Shown: positions 1-13,668, counted from the first letter of the stretch. The stretch: DNA of 64,000 nucleotides from Anabas testudineus (GCF_900324465.2 NC_046612.1:4605943-4669942); one strand, 5' to 3'. Notes: generated from the sequence alone by a model not told the origin. Made by a program: numbers and translations.

Positions 1-1449
1 GACTAGAAACTAAACTGAATGCTCTGGATATAAACTGGAGATCAGTGTTCAAAGGAATCAGATCTGCAGCCTGAAGATATTCAGTGTGCTATAAGGCCCT
101 CTTCTGTTCACTGACTTGACAAGTTTGCAGCTGGTTTGTCTGTGCTGACGCAGTGATGGGACTAGTTCCCCAAAGTTAGTGGCTTTGAGTAGAACTGAAA
201 CCTCTTTAAAAAACAGTGTTGGTGCCATCTGTGCCTGTTTAGAGCAACAAAAATCACCTACTTGTGCGTCTCTTGGTGCCAAAACAAACCCTGTATTTCT
301 ATCTAGAGGTTTTTTTCGTAGAAGCACTAGACTAGAGCTAGTACAGGTAAGCAAGCAGCCTAGATTAAAGCCACATTTCACTGTTTGTTTGAGACACTAG
401 TGCAGTGGATGCTGACATCATTATGTTTGATAACTGAATTGAATCCGGTCAGACCGTCTAACTGGCTCTTTGGTTGCTGAACATTGCTGGTTGCTGAATT
501 CACTGACAAATTGTTGACTGTTAAGAACAGACGTGCGACAACATAACCACAAAGTATGTCTTAACACTTCCAGTACTAGAATACCTTTCATATAAATTAA
601 TTTCAGAGTATTTATATTTGATTTTATATTTTAAGCACATTAATATTTACTTTCAAAGGACCAGGGAACTCGTTTGAACTAGTGCACAAGAAGTTAATTG
701 TGATCTGTGTAGATGGAGACATTTTAGAGGAACCACATTTAACTGCTGCTCCGTTCCTGAGAGGAAAAGTTTGAAACGCTAAACCTCTTTTGTCTTTTTT
801 TGGTTTGGTTTGGTTTTTTTTAATTTAGCATTGAGATATTTGTCAAACTAATGCTCATGAAGTCACAGACTTCAGTGAAGGTTTAGGACACCGACTCCTC
901 TGCACACTCTGGTTTTGTACCTAAATATGTTTACAAATTGTGATCTTTCCAAGAACTGGAAGTATTCATTCTCACAAAGAGGAAATACAGGCCTGGGTTC
1001 ATTTCATAAATATTAATATTAAATATTTAAAAATGTCATATCATTACATACTACAGGAGACATTTCTGAACTGTATCCAGGACTAAAGCGTTTTGTAGTT
1101 TTTCCTCTGATAAATCCCCCAGCTTTCAGTGGGACATGTACAGTGTTGGTTCGACTGTATCTTGTAAATACAAAATGTTGATTATCACTGTGGCCCTTCA
1201 GCTTAACAAATCCTACAGTTTAATATTAATTATATTGCCAACAGTATGTTGCCTTGGCTGTGTAGCAGCTTCTGATTAAACCAAGCTACAAACTGAACAT
1301 TTTGTGTTATTTCAATGATTGAATCTTCTCCTGTTAATATTTACTGTTGGTTCCTTGATCGGTGTCCAGCTGACATCAGCTAACTCCACTTTAGTTTTCA
1401 CCGTTTTCCAGTAGCACAACTGTTAAAATTAACAATGTGGCGTCAGAGT
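1..1449. other. No gene recognised (upstream flank)
   Basis: AT-rich sequence with no open frame that resembles a known protein. The longest frame, about 107 codons on the minus strand at 58-381, has no recognisable domain and no supporting splice signals. An ATTAAA at about 1276, followed by T/GT-rich sequence, could be the poly(A) signal of a plus-strand gene ending here. That would make this stretch the 3' UTR of a neighbour running in from the left and converging on hnrnph3. This is inference only. Confidence 0.3.
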
Positions 1450-2333
1450 CAGAAGGAGAATTAAATATAAAATTTATTAGGCAAAATGTACAACAGCTGC
1501 ATAAGCTATCTTACAGCTCAAATATAGAGAATTTATTTTACTTCCACTCTTTGAGAGTAGAATATAATATTCAACTTGGTTTTAAATTGTGTAATGAACT
1601 GTGAAAACATTCATAAAAAAACACTGGCTCACATTTATCTGTCCTTTTAAAGCAGGAAAGCTGATCTGAAATCTGGTTTTAACAGCCCAGTGCTCATTTC
1701 TGATATGATGAAACCAAAATGAACAAAGATTTAGATGTTTTCTCACAGCTTGACCTCCTAAAGGGCACTGTTCACCTCAACACATCTTTCTGGGCAAAGC
1801 AGTGCCATCAAAGTGATTAGATTCAAAGCGACCACGCTGCGTCCTCAGTGCATTGACGATCAACATCGTTTTATCAAACGCGTGTCGCCGTTCATTTTCT
1901 CTCCCATCTCCTGCCAACAATAAGATATGTAACAAGATGAATTAAAGTGCTTAAAAAGTGGTGGTGTTTTATCTTAATGACATTACTAGATAAAATGTAG
2001 TTTGTTTTAATCATGAAAAACTACAATACAATATCCAATTGTTTAAAAAATAAGTAAGAAATATCCAATATGACTCAACCAGCACCAACAACATTTTGTC
2101 ATGTTGTTTTGTTCTTCATACGCTTTTGGGAATGATGTAATGACGGCGCCTGTTGAGGTCATATTTGGTCTTTTTATAGGTGTTTGAAGGGAGAGTTATA
2201 GTACACCCTGCGATAACGAGAATGGCTGTTAGGTATGACTAGCTTCAGCTTTCCTGCTTATAATTCAAGTAAATGTGGCCTAAAGGGACGCGAGACAAAC
2301 GTCAGAATGGATTGGAACAGTGGGATGATATAC
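1450..2333 (-). other. hnrnph3: hnrnph3 3' UTR (approximate end)
   Basis: Sequence downstream of the hnrnph3 stop codon on the minus strand. Two AATAAA signals (TTTATT on the plus strand) lie at about 1532-1537 and 1473-1478, so the transcript probably ends between 1450 and 1520. The boundary is a guess from these signals alone. Confidence 0.4.
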
Positions 2334-5300
2334 TCAGTATGCACCACGCAGCCCGCTGCTCCGTGAGCCTCCACCACCTCCTGAGGTACTGTAGTAACCA
2401 CCGCCGCCACGGCCTGAAAGGATTTGGAAACATAGTTCAATCTCACAGGAAGAAATACAACTTTTATTAACTTTGCATTTGTGTAAGTGAAAATCCTGAA
2501 TGAAAACTCACTCATTTCAGCAGATCCACTGGATGTTGAGTTGAGGAACAACTCAATATAGCGATGTTCTGTGGAGAAAACATCAATCCATCATTCAGCC
2601 CTTTGAAGAACCTGTGTTTACTGGTAAATTTAATCCACTAAAGCATTATGTTATTAGGTGTATTCTGATTTAACAACAGATGGGTCTTTGTGGCGCAAAG
2701 GGCTTCATAAAAATGTTAAATTTGCTTCAGGGTTAAGAACAGGATTTAGTTTTCTTAAAGCTACACTGTGTAACTTTTTTAACGTTGGTCAAATTATTAT
2801 CTGAAGTGTATCTTACATTGGGTGTTCACGCTACATCACAAAGTGGCCCTAGAACTTATTTCTTTCGTCTCTACGTGACTAATCAGAATATTTTCACTGA
2901 AGTATGAATAAACACGTGATTTTGCAGATATTGTTCTAGATCCGAACTCTGGCAGTGTGACCAATGTCAGAACAAAGAAACCAAGCAGTTTTTGAGGAAC
3001 TTGAACAATTTTACTGTCGAACTAATTATATATTTTTTCTTTTCAATCAATCTCTCGTTCGTTTGCATGGTTCTGGTTCTGTTCTGGACACAGCAGTCTC
3101 ACTCAGGTGCAGCCCAAAACAACCGCACCGAGATCCTCTAGTGGATGTGGTCTACGGTTTCAAACAAACTGCTCACTTGTTGTGATTCAACCTTGATCCG
3201 GCCTAAAAACTGCATATTTGTGCTAAACGGCTAGTTAACGGCACTTTTCAGTGTGAAGTGGTATTGAAATATAAGATGTCTTTATAAAGTGCATTTGGCA
3301 TTCTGCTGGCAGAGTTGTGCTTGGTAAATCGCCCAGATTACTACCATAGTCAAGTCAGGTCTGTTTAACCAATGAGGCACACCCCAAGTTTTCAAACTGG
3401 GCCACTGATTTGGATCATACATTAACTAGCTGCACGTTACCATTGCTGACTATTATTCTGCTTCTGCACATATAACTGCTCCAATCCCTCCTGCTGTCAG
3501 GGACAATGCTGAGTAAAAGTGGTGTCAAAGCCAACGTGACAACAGGTAACATGAAGAAGAAGGTACATACGCATGTGATTCTTGTCTTTGGACATGGCTG
3601 CCACAGCGTCTTCATGGGAACGAAACTCAACATCTGCCTCTCCAGTTGACTTGCCATTAGGAGCCACGTCGATGTGGACCCTCAGTGGATTCAAAGGGGA
3701 GAAGAACTACCATGGGGCCAAAAAAAAATTACACACACTGATACATGACTTTAGCAGGAAGATACACACAGGTCCTTCTATCACAAAGATCAATGTTCAG
3801 TGTTCAATTGTGCAGCTAGTCTTGTTTGTGTAAACTGAATAAAGAAATTTTTCAGTCCTGCAGATAACTACCTTAATACCCTGTATGTGTTCTTACCTTA
3901 GCGATGTCTCCCTCTGTAGCACGGAAAGGTAAACCCCTCATATGGACAAAATGGCCGCTGTGAAAGCCTGAGCCACCATCACCTTGAGCGCTGTAACCAT
4001 GGCCTCCCATCCCTGAGGCAAGAAACAATCAAATCAACAGATGGAGAACCTTCAGTTGTGTTCTGCAAGTTATTAATGTGCTTTCCAGGGTATCTGGAGA
4101 GACCAGAGATACCAGTGCCAGATGTCTCAGACCTAATATGTTTGATTCACCAACGATCTTAGCTTCAATTACTAGAAAACATTTTCACTCTTCAGCAGGG
4201 CCTAAAGTATGTATGTAAACTGAGGCTTTCAAACATCAATTCAGTTCGCCTAAATGTCAGACTCTGGAGGGTAAATAAAGTTTGGACTTCACCTCTTCCT
4301 CCCCTCTCTCCTCTCACTCGCTCATCAAACATGTTGTTGCCAAAACAGTAGTTGTTGAAACCATTGTAGTTGTCAAAGCCACTGTAACCTGCAGACACCA
4401 ACACAGAACAACACAACTGCAGCAGTGCATATTCTGGGATAAACATACTTTAACATACACAGTATTACACTTTAAGATAGGACCGTTTACTCGGAACAAT
4501 AAAACAGTTCTACCATAGTTGGCATAAAATATTTGATAAAGTTTCAACTGTCAACATTAGTAGAAAATACAAAAGTCAAAGCCAGCTGCCTACCTCCTCC
4601 ATATCCTCCTCCGCTCCTCATTGTGTCCATTAGAGATCCATCACGGCCGGGCCCAGGTCCGAAGAACCCTCCTCTGGGACCTCCCACCATGGGTCTGTCA
4701 TAGGGGCCTGGTCTCTGGCCTCCCATACCCCGTCGGGGAAGCTCATAATAGGCTCTGATCTCATTTCGACTGCTCTTAAAAATCTCTATATACCTGTAAT
4801 ACGAGAGGCCCGGGGGTGTGGGGTGTAGAGGAGAGGGTTAAGATGTAGAAATGGCTCTGCTCGGGTTACATACAGAGATGTGATTTACAGAGAGAGAAGA
4901 TAAACACAACGAAAACAAATTCTAAACAGTAATCTAATTGGTTTTAGCCTAGAGCTAAGTGTCTGAGTGACAAAATCTCATCATTAGCTGAGCGTAGGGT
5001 TGTAGATCTCTACACCAACATCACCTTTTGCTACTTACAGTTAAGGAAATCCTTACAGGGCTTTTGTGTGTGATACTGATTGTTTAATAGGTTTGATGCT
5101 TCACTGGTAGAGACTGCCTTGAATGTCCTCTGCTATACTTCTAGACTAAATCCCATCTTCTGCATTACATCCTCTATATGATACATGTATTAAATGATCT
5201 AATTTACCCAAATCAAATATAGTTAAATAAAATACCCAGATCTTAAATTTCCACCTGTTTATGGCATAAAATGATCACACCACCTATAATTTAAATATAC

Positions 5301-8269
5301 ATTATCCCAAAATTCAACATGTCACCGTAATTGCAAATACCAATTTAACACAAATTAGCATTTTAATAAATATCACATTGCCCACCCAATACATTTACTA
5401 TTTTGTTATTGTTTAAGCAAAATCATTCTAGCACACCAACACCATGTTTATCATTCAACCACAGTAGAACCCATCCCATTAGTGCCATAATTATTCTTAT
5501 ATGGCCACCCATTAAATACTACAATAGAAGCCCAACCCAGTCCAGCCCGTCCCTTTCCCGTCTGTCCCACCTGTGCCCTATTCTTTCCTTGTGTTTCCCC
5601 AGAGCCTTTTCTGCTATCTCCTTTGAAGCAAACTGCACGAAGGCTTCCCCTGTGCTCCTCCCCTGGTAGTCCACTGGCAGAGTAATCCCATTTGGCACGA
5701 TTCTCAACCCTTCAACCCAAGCACACATAAATACATAGGTCGGTAGGTAGACTGATATAAAATGGATAGAACAACACCCACTGCATCACTGGAGCTTTCA
5801 GCATTAATGCACATCATTACAGCGAACAAACAACAGCTGTAATATCTCGTAAGACTGCGAGAGAAAGGTGCATCTCAGAGGACTGAATATACTCTGGTGA
5901 GGCGCCCAGAGAGGGAAAAAACAAATACTGGCCTGGGGTCACTATGAAACATGGAAAAATCTTCCTCTAACACAATCAAAATTTATGTCACTGGTCAAAT
6001 TCATATTTTTTTTTACTGATGATCATCCTCGATAGAGGCTCTTTGTAAGCAGAATCGGTACAGACCCCAGATCAGTGTCAGGAACGGTCTCCCTCAGCCA
6101 AACCATCCCAGCTCATGCGGTCAATTAATCCCCTTTAGGAGGCATGATATCTATTCGTTATATAGCATAAAGAGTTGACACTAACATGGTAAAGAAGCAT
6201 ACAAATTAAGGACAAATTACTCAACACAGTATGACTACACTACAGCAACATACATAAATTAGGGTCACAACATATAGACGCTTGTATTTAGATGCATGAT
6301 TCTGACCGGGAGCACCGGGACAGGAGCGTGTTGACGGGTTGATAAATACCACTTTGTAAATAAAAGATAACTTCAAGAGTGGTCTGAACATTGAATGGTG
6401 CTGCGTGTGGAAAGCACAGATCAAAGTGCAAATTGCGGCCATTTGTTAATCTCTCAATACTGTTTAACAAAGGGCTATAAAAACTTGATAGATTCTGTTT
6501 TAATTTTCCATTTACATAAATTTGCCTTTGATGGTTATTTATTTAAATATTCTTTCAGATTACAATCCTACTGTATGTCAAACTGCTGCTGTCATTGTTG
6601 AGTGTGTTCCATTTTGTTATACAGATAAATATGGCGCATGTCTAATAATTTATTTCTTTAAGTCTTTTGTATCTTTTGATTGTCTTGTATTTTAGGGGGG
6701 CACTACAACACTTGGTGAATAACCCTCCGATTCATACAAATGTCATAACACGAGTAAAATTCAATAAATAAAAGGCTATGTGTTTATGTACCTGAGAAGA
6801 ACTGAACAATCTCTTCCTTGCTGCAGCCAAAGGGCAGGCCTCTAAGTCTCAGCATGCAGCCACTGCAGCTGTCATAGTCAGCAGGACCGTTACGTTTCAG
6901 CACCCAGTCCATTTCACTACGGTTTGACTTGAAAACTGAGTCAGATGAACAGATAGATGGACAAAACATAACAAACATGTGTCATCTAAAAGGACAGTTA
7001 TAGTTATACTAGAATGCACATTTTAGTATTTGAGCATTATTCAAAACACCAAATTTCATATTTGTACAGGAAAATCTGTCCTGGACAGACATGATACCAA
7101 CTTTTACATGCACAGTGAACACAAAACTAATAACATGCAAACAGTATTAGGAGTAATTTGTCATAATGCCACATGATTTTTAAACAGTTGTTTAAACTTG
7201 ATTTTAACTGTTCACTTTGCTTACCCTCTATGTATCTGTGTCCCATGTATTTACGGTCCTTGGCAAGGGCATTCTTGAAATCCTCGGCTGTTTTCAGCTC
7301 AATAAATGCCTCTCCACTTGGTCGGCCTTCTTTAGAGTAGGTGAAACAAACTCCATTTATTTTGCCAACAATGTCACAGTCTGTAAATAAGTGAAATTGA
7401 TTTGATTAAAATGTCGTCTACTCAGAGACATTTCTCTTCATAAAGGAAAAACTCGCAATACAAGGTACAACTGGATCCGATATAATTTCAACTACTCTCT
7501 CTGTATGCCATTCACTGATTCACCTCATTCTAACTCTGTATCCTGTGAAGCTTTAAACATTATGAACATATTTATTACTAATAAAATAATTTAAGTATGA
7601 TTCTGATGCTCTGTTTCTCTGATCACAAATTAAAGGTGAATACAATTGTCACATTATCATCTACATATACTTCAAGTACAAAATGCAGAAATACTGATGT
7701 TTCGTGTGACTGAGATCTCATTATCTGACATTGTTAGAATTAGATAGAATAGAACAGTGACGTTAAATATAATATAATATAATATAATATAATATAATAT
7801 AATATAATATAATATAATATAATATAATATAATATAATGTAATTTGCTTAGTTGATTTCAGTCTTTGCTTCAGCCTACTCTTTTTTTGCACATCAACAAT
7901 CATGTCAGTGCACTTATTGTAAACTGTCCAAATAGGCAGAGAATAGGGTTTTAATGGAGGCAAAGGAAAAGAAGAAGGAGAAAGTACTGAAATGGAGATG
8001 GCACTGCTGTTCATCTTTAGACATAGTGCTCCTAAATTTGTTGTATTACTGCTGGCATTGACTTGGTGGAATTAAAATATAAAGAAACATGACATGTAAT
8101 CTGCACATGAACATTCACAGAGAAAAACCTAATAACTTACAGAATGACTCGCCTTAACCGTTTTATTTCAATATTTTCAGTTTCAGTATGAGTAGATAAT
8201 TAATTCATGTCAATATTTAGAGTGCTACATCCTGTGTGAATTTAGAGACTTACTTCAGTTAGAACAATC

Positions 8270-8314
<45 letters not shown>

Positions 8315-8463
8315 GAGAAAACGGTCAGAATTCTGTTGCATGACTCCAAGTGTAAAGATATGTGTGTGTTTTCACCAGAGAAGAAACTGGCCACCTCCTC
8401 CTGCGTGCAGGACCAGGGCAGCCCTCTGATCCGGACCACATAGCCCTCTTCATTCAAAGACAT
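2334..8463 (-). CDS. hnrnph3: hnRNP H3-type protein, three quasi-RRMs
   Basis: Nuclear RNA-binding protein of the hnRNP H/F family, which binds G-rich RNA and modulates splicing. I read ten coding exons: 8376-8463, 7225-7380, 6792-6935, 5571-5709, 4594-4793, 4293-4388, 3897-4012, 3571-3706, 2512-2568 and 2334-2413. Phases agree throughout and give 403 residues. Quasi-RRM1 is at about residues 8-82 (RIRGLPWSC), qRRM2 at about 109-185 ([18 protein letters not shown]) and qRRM3 at about 294-367 ([11 protein letters not shown]). A Gly/Arg/Tyr-rich linker lies between qRRM2 and qRRM3, and a short Gly-rich tail ends in GLRGAY. The start was chosen because the first ATG of the exon gives the family N-terminus. 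Assignment to H3 rather than H1/H2/F rests on the neighbouring pbld and dna2 and on the short tail. As I recall, human HNRNPH3 lacks the first qRRM, which is present here. Confidence 0.93.
2757..2785. repeat. Palindromic end module of a dispersed repeat
   Basis: An almost palindromic module (AAAGCTACACTGTGTAACTT) in the last intron of hnrnph3. A similar module lies near 47664. Modules of this form are common at the ends of short non-autonomous DNA elements in fish. The far end of this copy could not be defined; it may extend to about 3300. Confidence 0.3.
7767..7838. repeat. Pentanucleotide microsatellite (AATAT/TATAA)n
   Basis: About fourteen near-perfect copies of a 5-bp AT unit in intron 1 of hnrnph3 (minus strand). 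It is followed by one imperfect unit and then unique sequence. Confidence 0.95.
8270..8314. repeat. Trinucleotide microsatellite (ATT)n
   Basis: About fifteen uninterrupted copies of ATT (AAT on the transcribed strand) in hnrnph3 intron 1, about 60 bp from the donor site of the first coding exon. Confidence 0.95.
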
Positions 8464-9346
8464 CCTCACTGCCACAGAAAGCAAAAAACAGCAGGAGCAC
8501 TTTAAATTAATGTGTCACTAATAACCTTATAAACAAGTCCATAACCATCATGACCATCAGACAGTGTTAAGGTTCCAGTATCTGCTTATTTCCCAGCTCA
8601 GATCAGTTTCTAAATTAAACACAAAACAAATCTGTACATTACAACTCCAAAGACTTTTGGAAAATGCATGCACTGAACAAATTGTTTTGCTTTTATGGTC
8701 TCATATTAGTTAACTTTGTGCCACAATATCATTTCTGCAGGAAACCATATACAGCTGGTGTTATGAACAACTCCAAAGGGTAGTCTATGCAAATGTCAAC
8801 CATCAGCAGAGACACAAATGTTCTGCCCTGTATGCAATAACAAAACCCCGCTGGGTTATAGCTTTAATATGGGACTAACATGCTAAATTAAAATACTAAA
8901 GTTACCTCAACTGTCACAACGGTTCGATAAGACTGTCTGCTAACGTTACTTCCTCATTCCAACTGTGTCTCAAAGTGTTGGTAAAACCAAGACAATTCAA
9001 GTTAAACTCACAAATACCTTTCCAAACATGTCCTTAAAAAGACGTTATCTATTTATGTTTAGCAAAGTTGCGTGTTTGGAGTTCGCCACAGATGCAGGGT
9101 TAGCTAATGATGCTAACGCCTCTTTACTCTGTATCTGGCGTGCTAATTTTAGCTTGATAACATTAGCCGTTAGCAGGCTAGCCGCTAAAGGCTAACGGTA
9201 GGACACGGTCAGCGGTCAAACGTACAAAGCAAACTAGTTTAATTCATGACGGCTGTGCGCGTTCGCTGGGTTTGCAAATGTATCCCCGGTTAGATATATG
9301 TCAGACGTCAGTGAAAATATCTGCAAAAAGGTGAAATAGTCTCACA

Positions 9347-9430
9347 GTCGCCTCTTGTCCCCGGTCTCCTGCTCCTGTCCCGAGATTCAGGTGACAGTCA
9401 GCAAACTCGCTCAGGTATGCTATCGCGAGA
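9347..9430 (-). promoter_or_regulatory. hnrnph3: hnrnph3 5' non-coding exon and core promoter
   Basis: CpG-containing patch. On the minus strand a short exon would end at a good donor (GGCGACT followed by gtgaga) at about 9347. It would be spliced to the acceptor just before the start codon at 8463. The flank at 9420-9431 carries TATCGCGAGA, nine bases of the palindromic TCTCGCGAGA promoter element found at many housekeeping and RNA-processing genes. The transcription start is inferred, not seen. Confidence 0.5.
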
Positions 9431-9639
9431 CTTCGCCCTATAAACGACAACTGTCAATAATGATGCAGAACACAACAATGATGATATAATAACAGTGATG
9501 ACATCAAATATATGTACTCTGGTACTGTACAAGATCGAGGGACTTGTATACTTTATTATAAATACAGTAAAAATAACAATAGGGGATATCCTAAACAATC
9601 TATAGGTACCTACATAAATCTGCTTCACTAATATTCAGA

Positions 9640-9985
9640 GAGAAAAATTCTACTTTTTACACCAATTAATTAACAGCTTTAGTAACTACTACTACTTATT
9701 ACTGTAGTTAGTTGATAATTTATTTTAATAATCTAATAAACAATAAAGTCTTATTATAAGTTAACCACTGTATGCCATCTATTGCAGTACATAAAGTCCT
9801 ATTAAGCAGCTGCACATTAACATACCAGATGGACCAGTGCTTTTACATTTGGTAATTTAAATACTTACTGTGCCTTTATGTAGATGAAGATTTGGATGCA
9901 TTCTACTAGTTGTAGGAGTATTTCTGCACAGTAGTATTCAGACTTAAGTAAGTTAAGATCATAGTACTTCTTCTAACTGAATAAT
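9640..9985. mobile_element. Remnant of a fish non-autonomous DNA element
   Basis: Degenerate sequence between hnrnph3 and pbld copy A. It contains phrases typical of a very common teleost short element: a run ending in agtacttcttct, preceded by stretches such as ggagtatttctgcacag. The same family appears in a longer form at 37735-38312. The ends are eroded and the family name is uncertain (hAT-like by its subterminal sequence). Confidence 0.4.
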
Positions 9986-10182
9986 AACAACTGGAAAGAT
10001 GTTTTATGAAATAACATGAAGTGGGGTTGAAAATCTGGCAACCCTAGGAGTGAGAAGACATGTGGAGTGGAAACCAAACAGACAAAGTCTAAAGTCCATC
10101 AGTGTGTCAGATCAAATCCCACAGTCAGCAAACTGCAGCCTTCTGCCAGTTTTAAGCCCTTCTCAGTTTTAGTCTAACCAAA

Positions 10183-13100
10183 ATGGAGATTCCAGTATTT
10201 ACGATTGATGCCTTCACGAACTTACCGTTCAAGGGGAATCCCGCGGCAGTTTGTCCTCTTATGCATGTGAGTAATAATGTGAAGGTTAAAGTACAGCATT
10301 ACACACTCGCATTCTGACTGAATGCTGCAGATTTTCATTGTTTGACCTCAGTTAGCTGTTCATTGGTCATTTTTAATTGCCAAATTTCGAGTTTGCTGTG
10401 TTGCACCATGTTACAACCACAGTGTATAATGACAATATGGATATAAATATTGATAGGCTCTTTGTGTATTATATTTGCATTTGAAACAGGAGCTGAGTGT
10501 TGATTTGTACCAGAAGATAGCAGCAGAGATGAACCTGTCAGAAACTGCTTTCATCACCAGGACCAACCCATCTGACAGTTTCACTACAGGTCTGATATCA
10601 GTTTATTGTATCATCATTACATAATGAGATTTGTTAGAAGATGCATAATATGTGTTACAAATTTCCTTAGAATTTTACACAGGCCACTTAAATTACAAAA
10701 CTGTAACTTTGCATAACTGTATGCTTAATTTTATAAGCATGAGATTCCAAGTTAACATTTGGGAAATGACAATGGAGGAGAGTAATGGTCAAGAGAATTT
10801 TGATTTTATGTTCCTAAACTTTTCATATTCAAGCTTTTCAGACACAGGCCTCATGGAATAATACAAATCATTTACCTTCTGAGAAAGGTGCAGGTCATAT
10901 CTGCAAGTCTGAATAGTCCTCACATACTGTCACTACGTGATCCATTGACCTTTTCACTGAAAGTTCAAGTGCATCCATGACAAACAGAGTAAACAAAATT
11001 AATAACACAGTTTTTAGAATTCTGCAGCAGTGACTTTCACAAAAATAGGCTTGTAAACGATCGCACATAAAGACAAGTTAGACATGGTTAAAACAACCTG
11101 GTTGCAGATGGAAAGATATAGCAAGATTAAATACTTACTGTGAGCACTACAAACACACTCTAAAATCAAAACCTGCTCAGGGTCAGTGTGTAGTGTAATG
11201 TAGAATTGACCTGGAACCACTCTTGCCATTGTGCAGAAATTTCAGATGCTGATAAATTGCTTACTCTGCCAACATTTGCCTGTGAGACTGCTACATGTGA
11301 TAAAGTGATCATCTAAAAATCTGATCAACAGGCTCCAGGTTTCATCTCCGATGGTTTACACCAACCACCGAAATCAATCTGTGTGGTCATGCAACTCTGG
11401 CGTCTGCAGCGGTGTTGTTCCAGTTTAAGAGTAAGATACAAAACAAACACACAGACATGACAATTAAGCTTAATTACAGTCTACCTATATGAGGCAAACA
11501 GGACAAGCCATAGAGCTGCAGGAGTTCGTTTTTTCACTGGTGGCATTTTGAAATTCTCTTGATAAAGTCTGTAAAGTTTTTAATCCACATTTGTTTATTA
11601 TAATATTTTATGTCTGTTAGAAAACATCAATCCTGTTCTGGTGTTTGAGACCAGGAGTGGAGATCTGTCCGTCACTCGGCAGGGGGAAAGTTATGTCATG
11701 GACTTTCCTCTCAACCCACCCATCAAGGAGGTACAGTGCAGTATGTGGTCAGATAAACACATCAGGATGTTGAAGAAGAAGTCAACACCAACTTCTATTA
11801 TTTGTTTAAAGATGAGGTGAAGGATGTGGACGTATACAAAGGGCAGATTGAAAACATGACCAACGCCAACTGAGTTATAGATATAGATATACCATATAAC
11901 GGTGAAAGAGGAATAAAAACACATCATGTCATATCATGTAATTCAGCATCACTATTCAGAAAGCCCTCAAACTCTGCAGCTGCTTAGTGTAACACACATA
12001 TTACTATAAAACGCTATGCTAATTGTTGTTTTTCTAAAACTCATTTTGTCAGAATCCTAATGACTTCAAAGATGTGATCAAGGTAAGTAAAACAGATTTT
12101 ACAGCAGATCTCTGTAAGTGAAGGTTTTACATCACTGACTTTCCATATGAACCTGCACAGTATTAATAGCTTGTGTTAATGCGACTGATTGTTGTGTTTT
12201 TGACTGTGTTGCTGTGTGTATGATGCAGGCAACAGTTGGAAACCATCCAGTTCAGGATGTTCACCTGTGCCACAACACTAAAAAACTGGTGGTTCGACTG
12301 GCCGACAGCTGTGACAGGTTACTGTCAACACATATACAGATAAACTGATGCTTCTAGCTCACTGAAATATTCAAATTATGTATCAAGACATAAACAAAGT
12401 ACAGTTGAAAATTAGTCAAACACATGTTCAGAGTGAATTCCTGTATTCCCTGAGCAGCTCTTTGTCCAACATGTACTCAGCATCAACGTTAATACTTACC
12501 GTTATATCCCTGTATAAAAGTAAAAAGGTGTAGTTTGGACTTCACTGGTAAAAACAGTTAAAATATCAGCATCAATGATTGGTCCTTGAGCAGCTGCATT
12601 GGAGCAAAAAGGCCAAAGTTCCCGGGTGGAAAAATGGTTAATCATTCACATGCTCAAAAACCTTCCAGACGTACTCCCGTTTGTGTGGAGGCCGTGCTTA
12701 GTGTTGAAATTCAAAGTGAACCTGCACACCTTTAATTTTCTGTAGAATAAAATGAAGAAGCTGTGAAAACCAGTATCGCATGTCTTTAATATAATAATTT
12801 GGCCTATTTAAAATAAAACCATGTCTGTTCTATTCAGTTAATTGTGAGTTTTAATTTATTTCACATAAAATAGTTTTGGTCACATCTGCATCGTGTGTTG
12901 TCTCCAGGTCGGCGCTGACAGGCCTGAAAGTTGACCCTGTTGCTCTTCAGAACAGTGACAGGACTGGAAGGATCAGAGGAGTAATCGTCACCATGATTGG
13001 TAACCAGAACTACAACGTTTGATCCATCAACTAGTCTAAACAAACAAACAACAAAACACTTATACTGCTGGTCTTTGTTGTATCTCTGCCCTTCAGTCAA

Positions 13101-13668
13101 CAAATATCACATATTAAATATGACTACCACAGGATGTCAACTAAAATAAAAATCTATATTTTAGGATCTCCAGATGAGCAGCCAGGATATGACTTCTACT
13201 CCAGAAACTTTGCTCCGTGGAATGGGATCCCGGAGGATCCCGTCACTGGTGAGATCACTACTTCAACCAGAACATCAGCTTCTTGTACCACTAGTTCATA
13301 CCAGCACTAGTTCAGACAGCTAGTATTTATGCAAAGTGTGTGTCTTAAATATACCTGTAAAATTTGTTAATTGGTTCCTTATGTCCTCTGTCTTTGCAGG
13401 TTCTGCTCACACCATCCTGGGAAGCTACTGGTCTAAGAAACTAGGAAAGAAAAAACTGCTGGGTAATAATATACTAATTTATATAGAATTTAATCAATCA
13501 TTTGATAAAAAACAAAATGTGATGGTATGATATTATCCTGTGTGTATGTGTGTAGCGTACCAGTGCTCCAGTCGAGGAGGGGAGCTGGAGCTGGAAGTGA
13601 GAGACGATGGAAGAATCAACATAACTGGACAGACGGTCACTGTGCTGCAGGGAACAATCACACTGTGA
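10183..13668 (+). CDS. pbld: PBLD copy A (PhzF-like isomerase family)
   Basis: Member of the phenazine biosynthesis-like (PhzF fold, MAWD-binding) family. The exact reaction of animal PBLD is not settled. Ten exons: 10183-10266, 10490-10589, 11332-11430, 11621-11730, 12053-12082, 12229-12317, 12908-12999, 13165-13248, 13400-13462 and 13556-13668. All phases agree and give 287 residues against 288 in human. Hallmarks are all kept: N-terminal [16 protein letters not shown], the catalytic-type Glu in NLSETAF, LCGHAT, EDPVTGSAHT, and the C-terminal CSSRGGELE block. A poly(A) signal AATAAA at 13722 implies a very short 3' UTR. It is the first of three copies; by its intact SAH motif it is the best candidate for the ancestral function. 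Confidence 0.95.
11772..11873 (+). other. Coding-like insert in intron 4 of pbld copy A
   Basis: A 33-codon open stretch with protein-like composition (reads [17 protein letters not shown], ending in ENMTNAN and a stop). It begins where intron 4 of copy A stops matching intron 4 of copy C. It is not in the pbld reading frame and has no splice signals of its own. It could be a scrap of an unrelated coding sequence or chance. The source is not recognised. Confidence 0.25.

Noticed and set aside
58-381. 107-codon open frame on the minus strand
   Set aside because: No domain, no similarity I recognise, low-complexity composition and no splice support. Treated as a chance frame.
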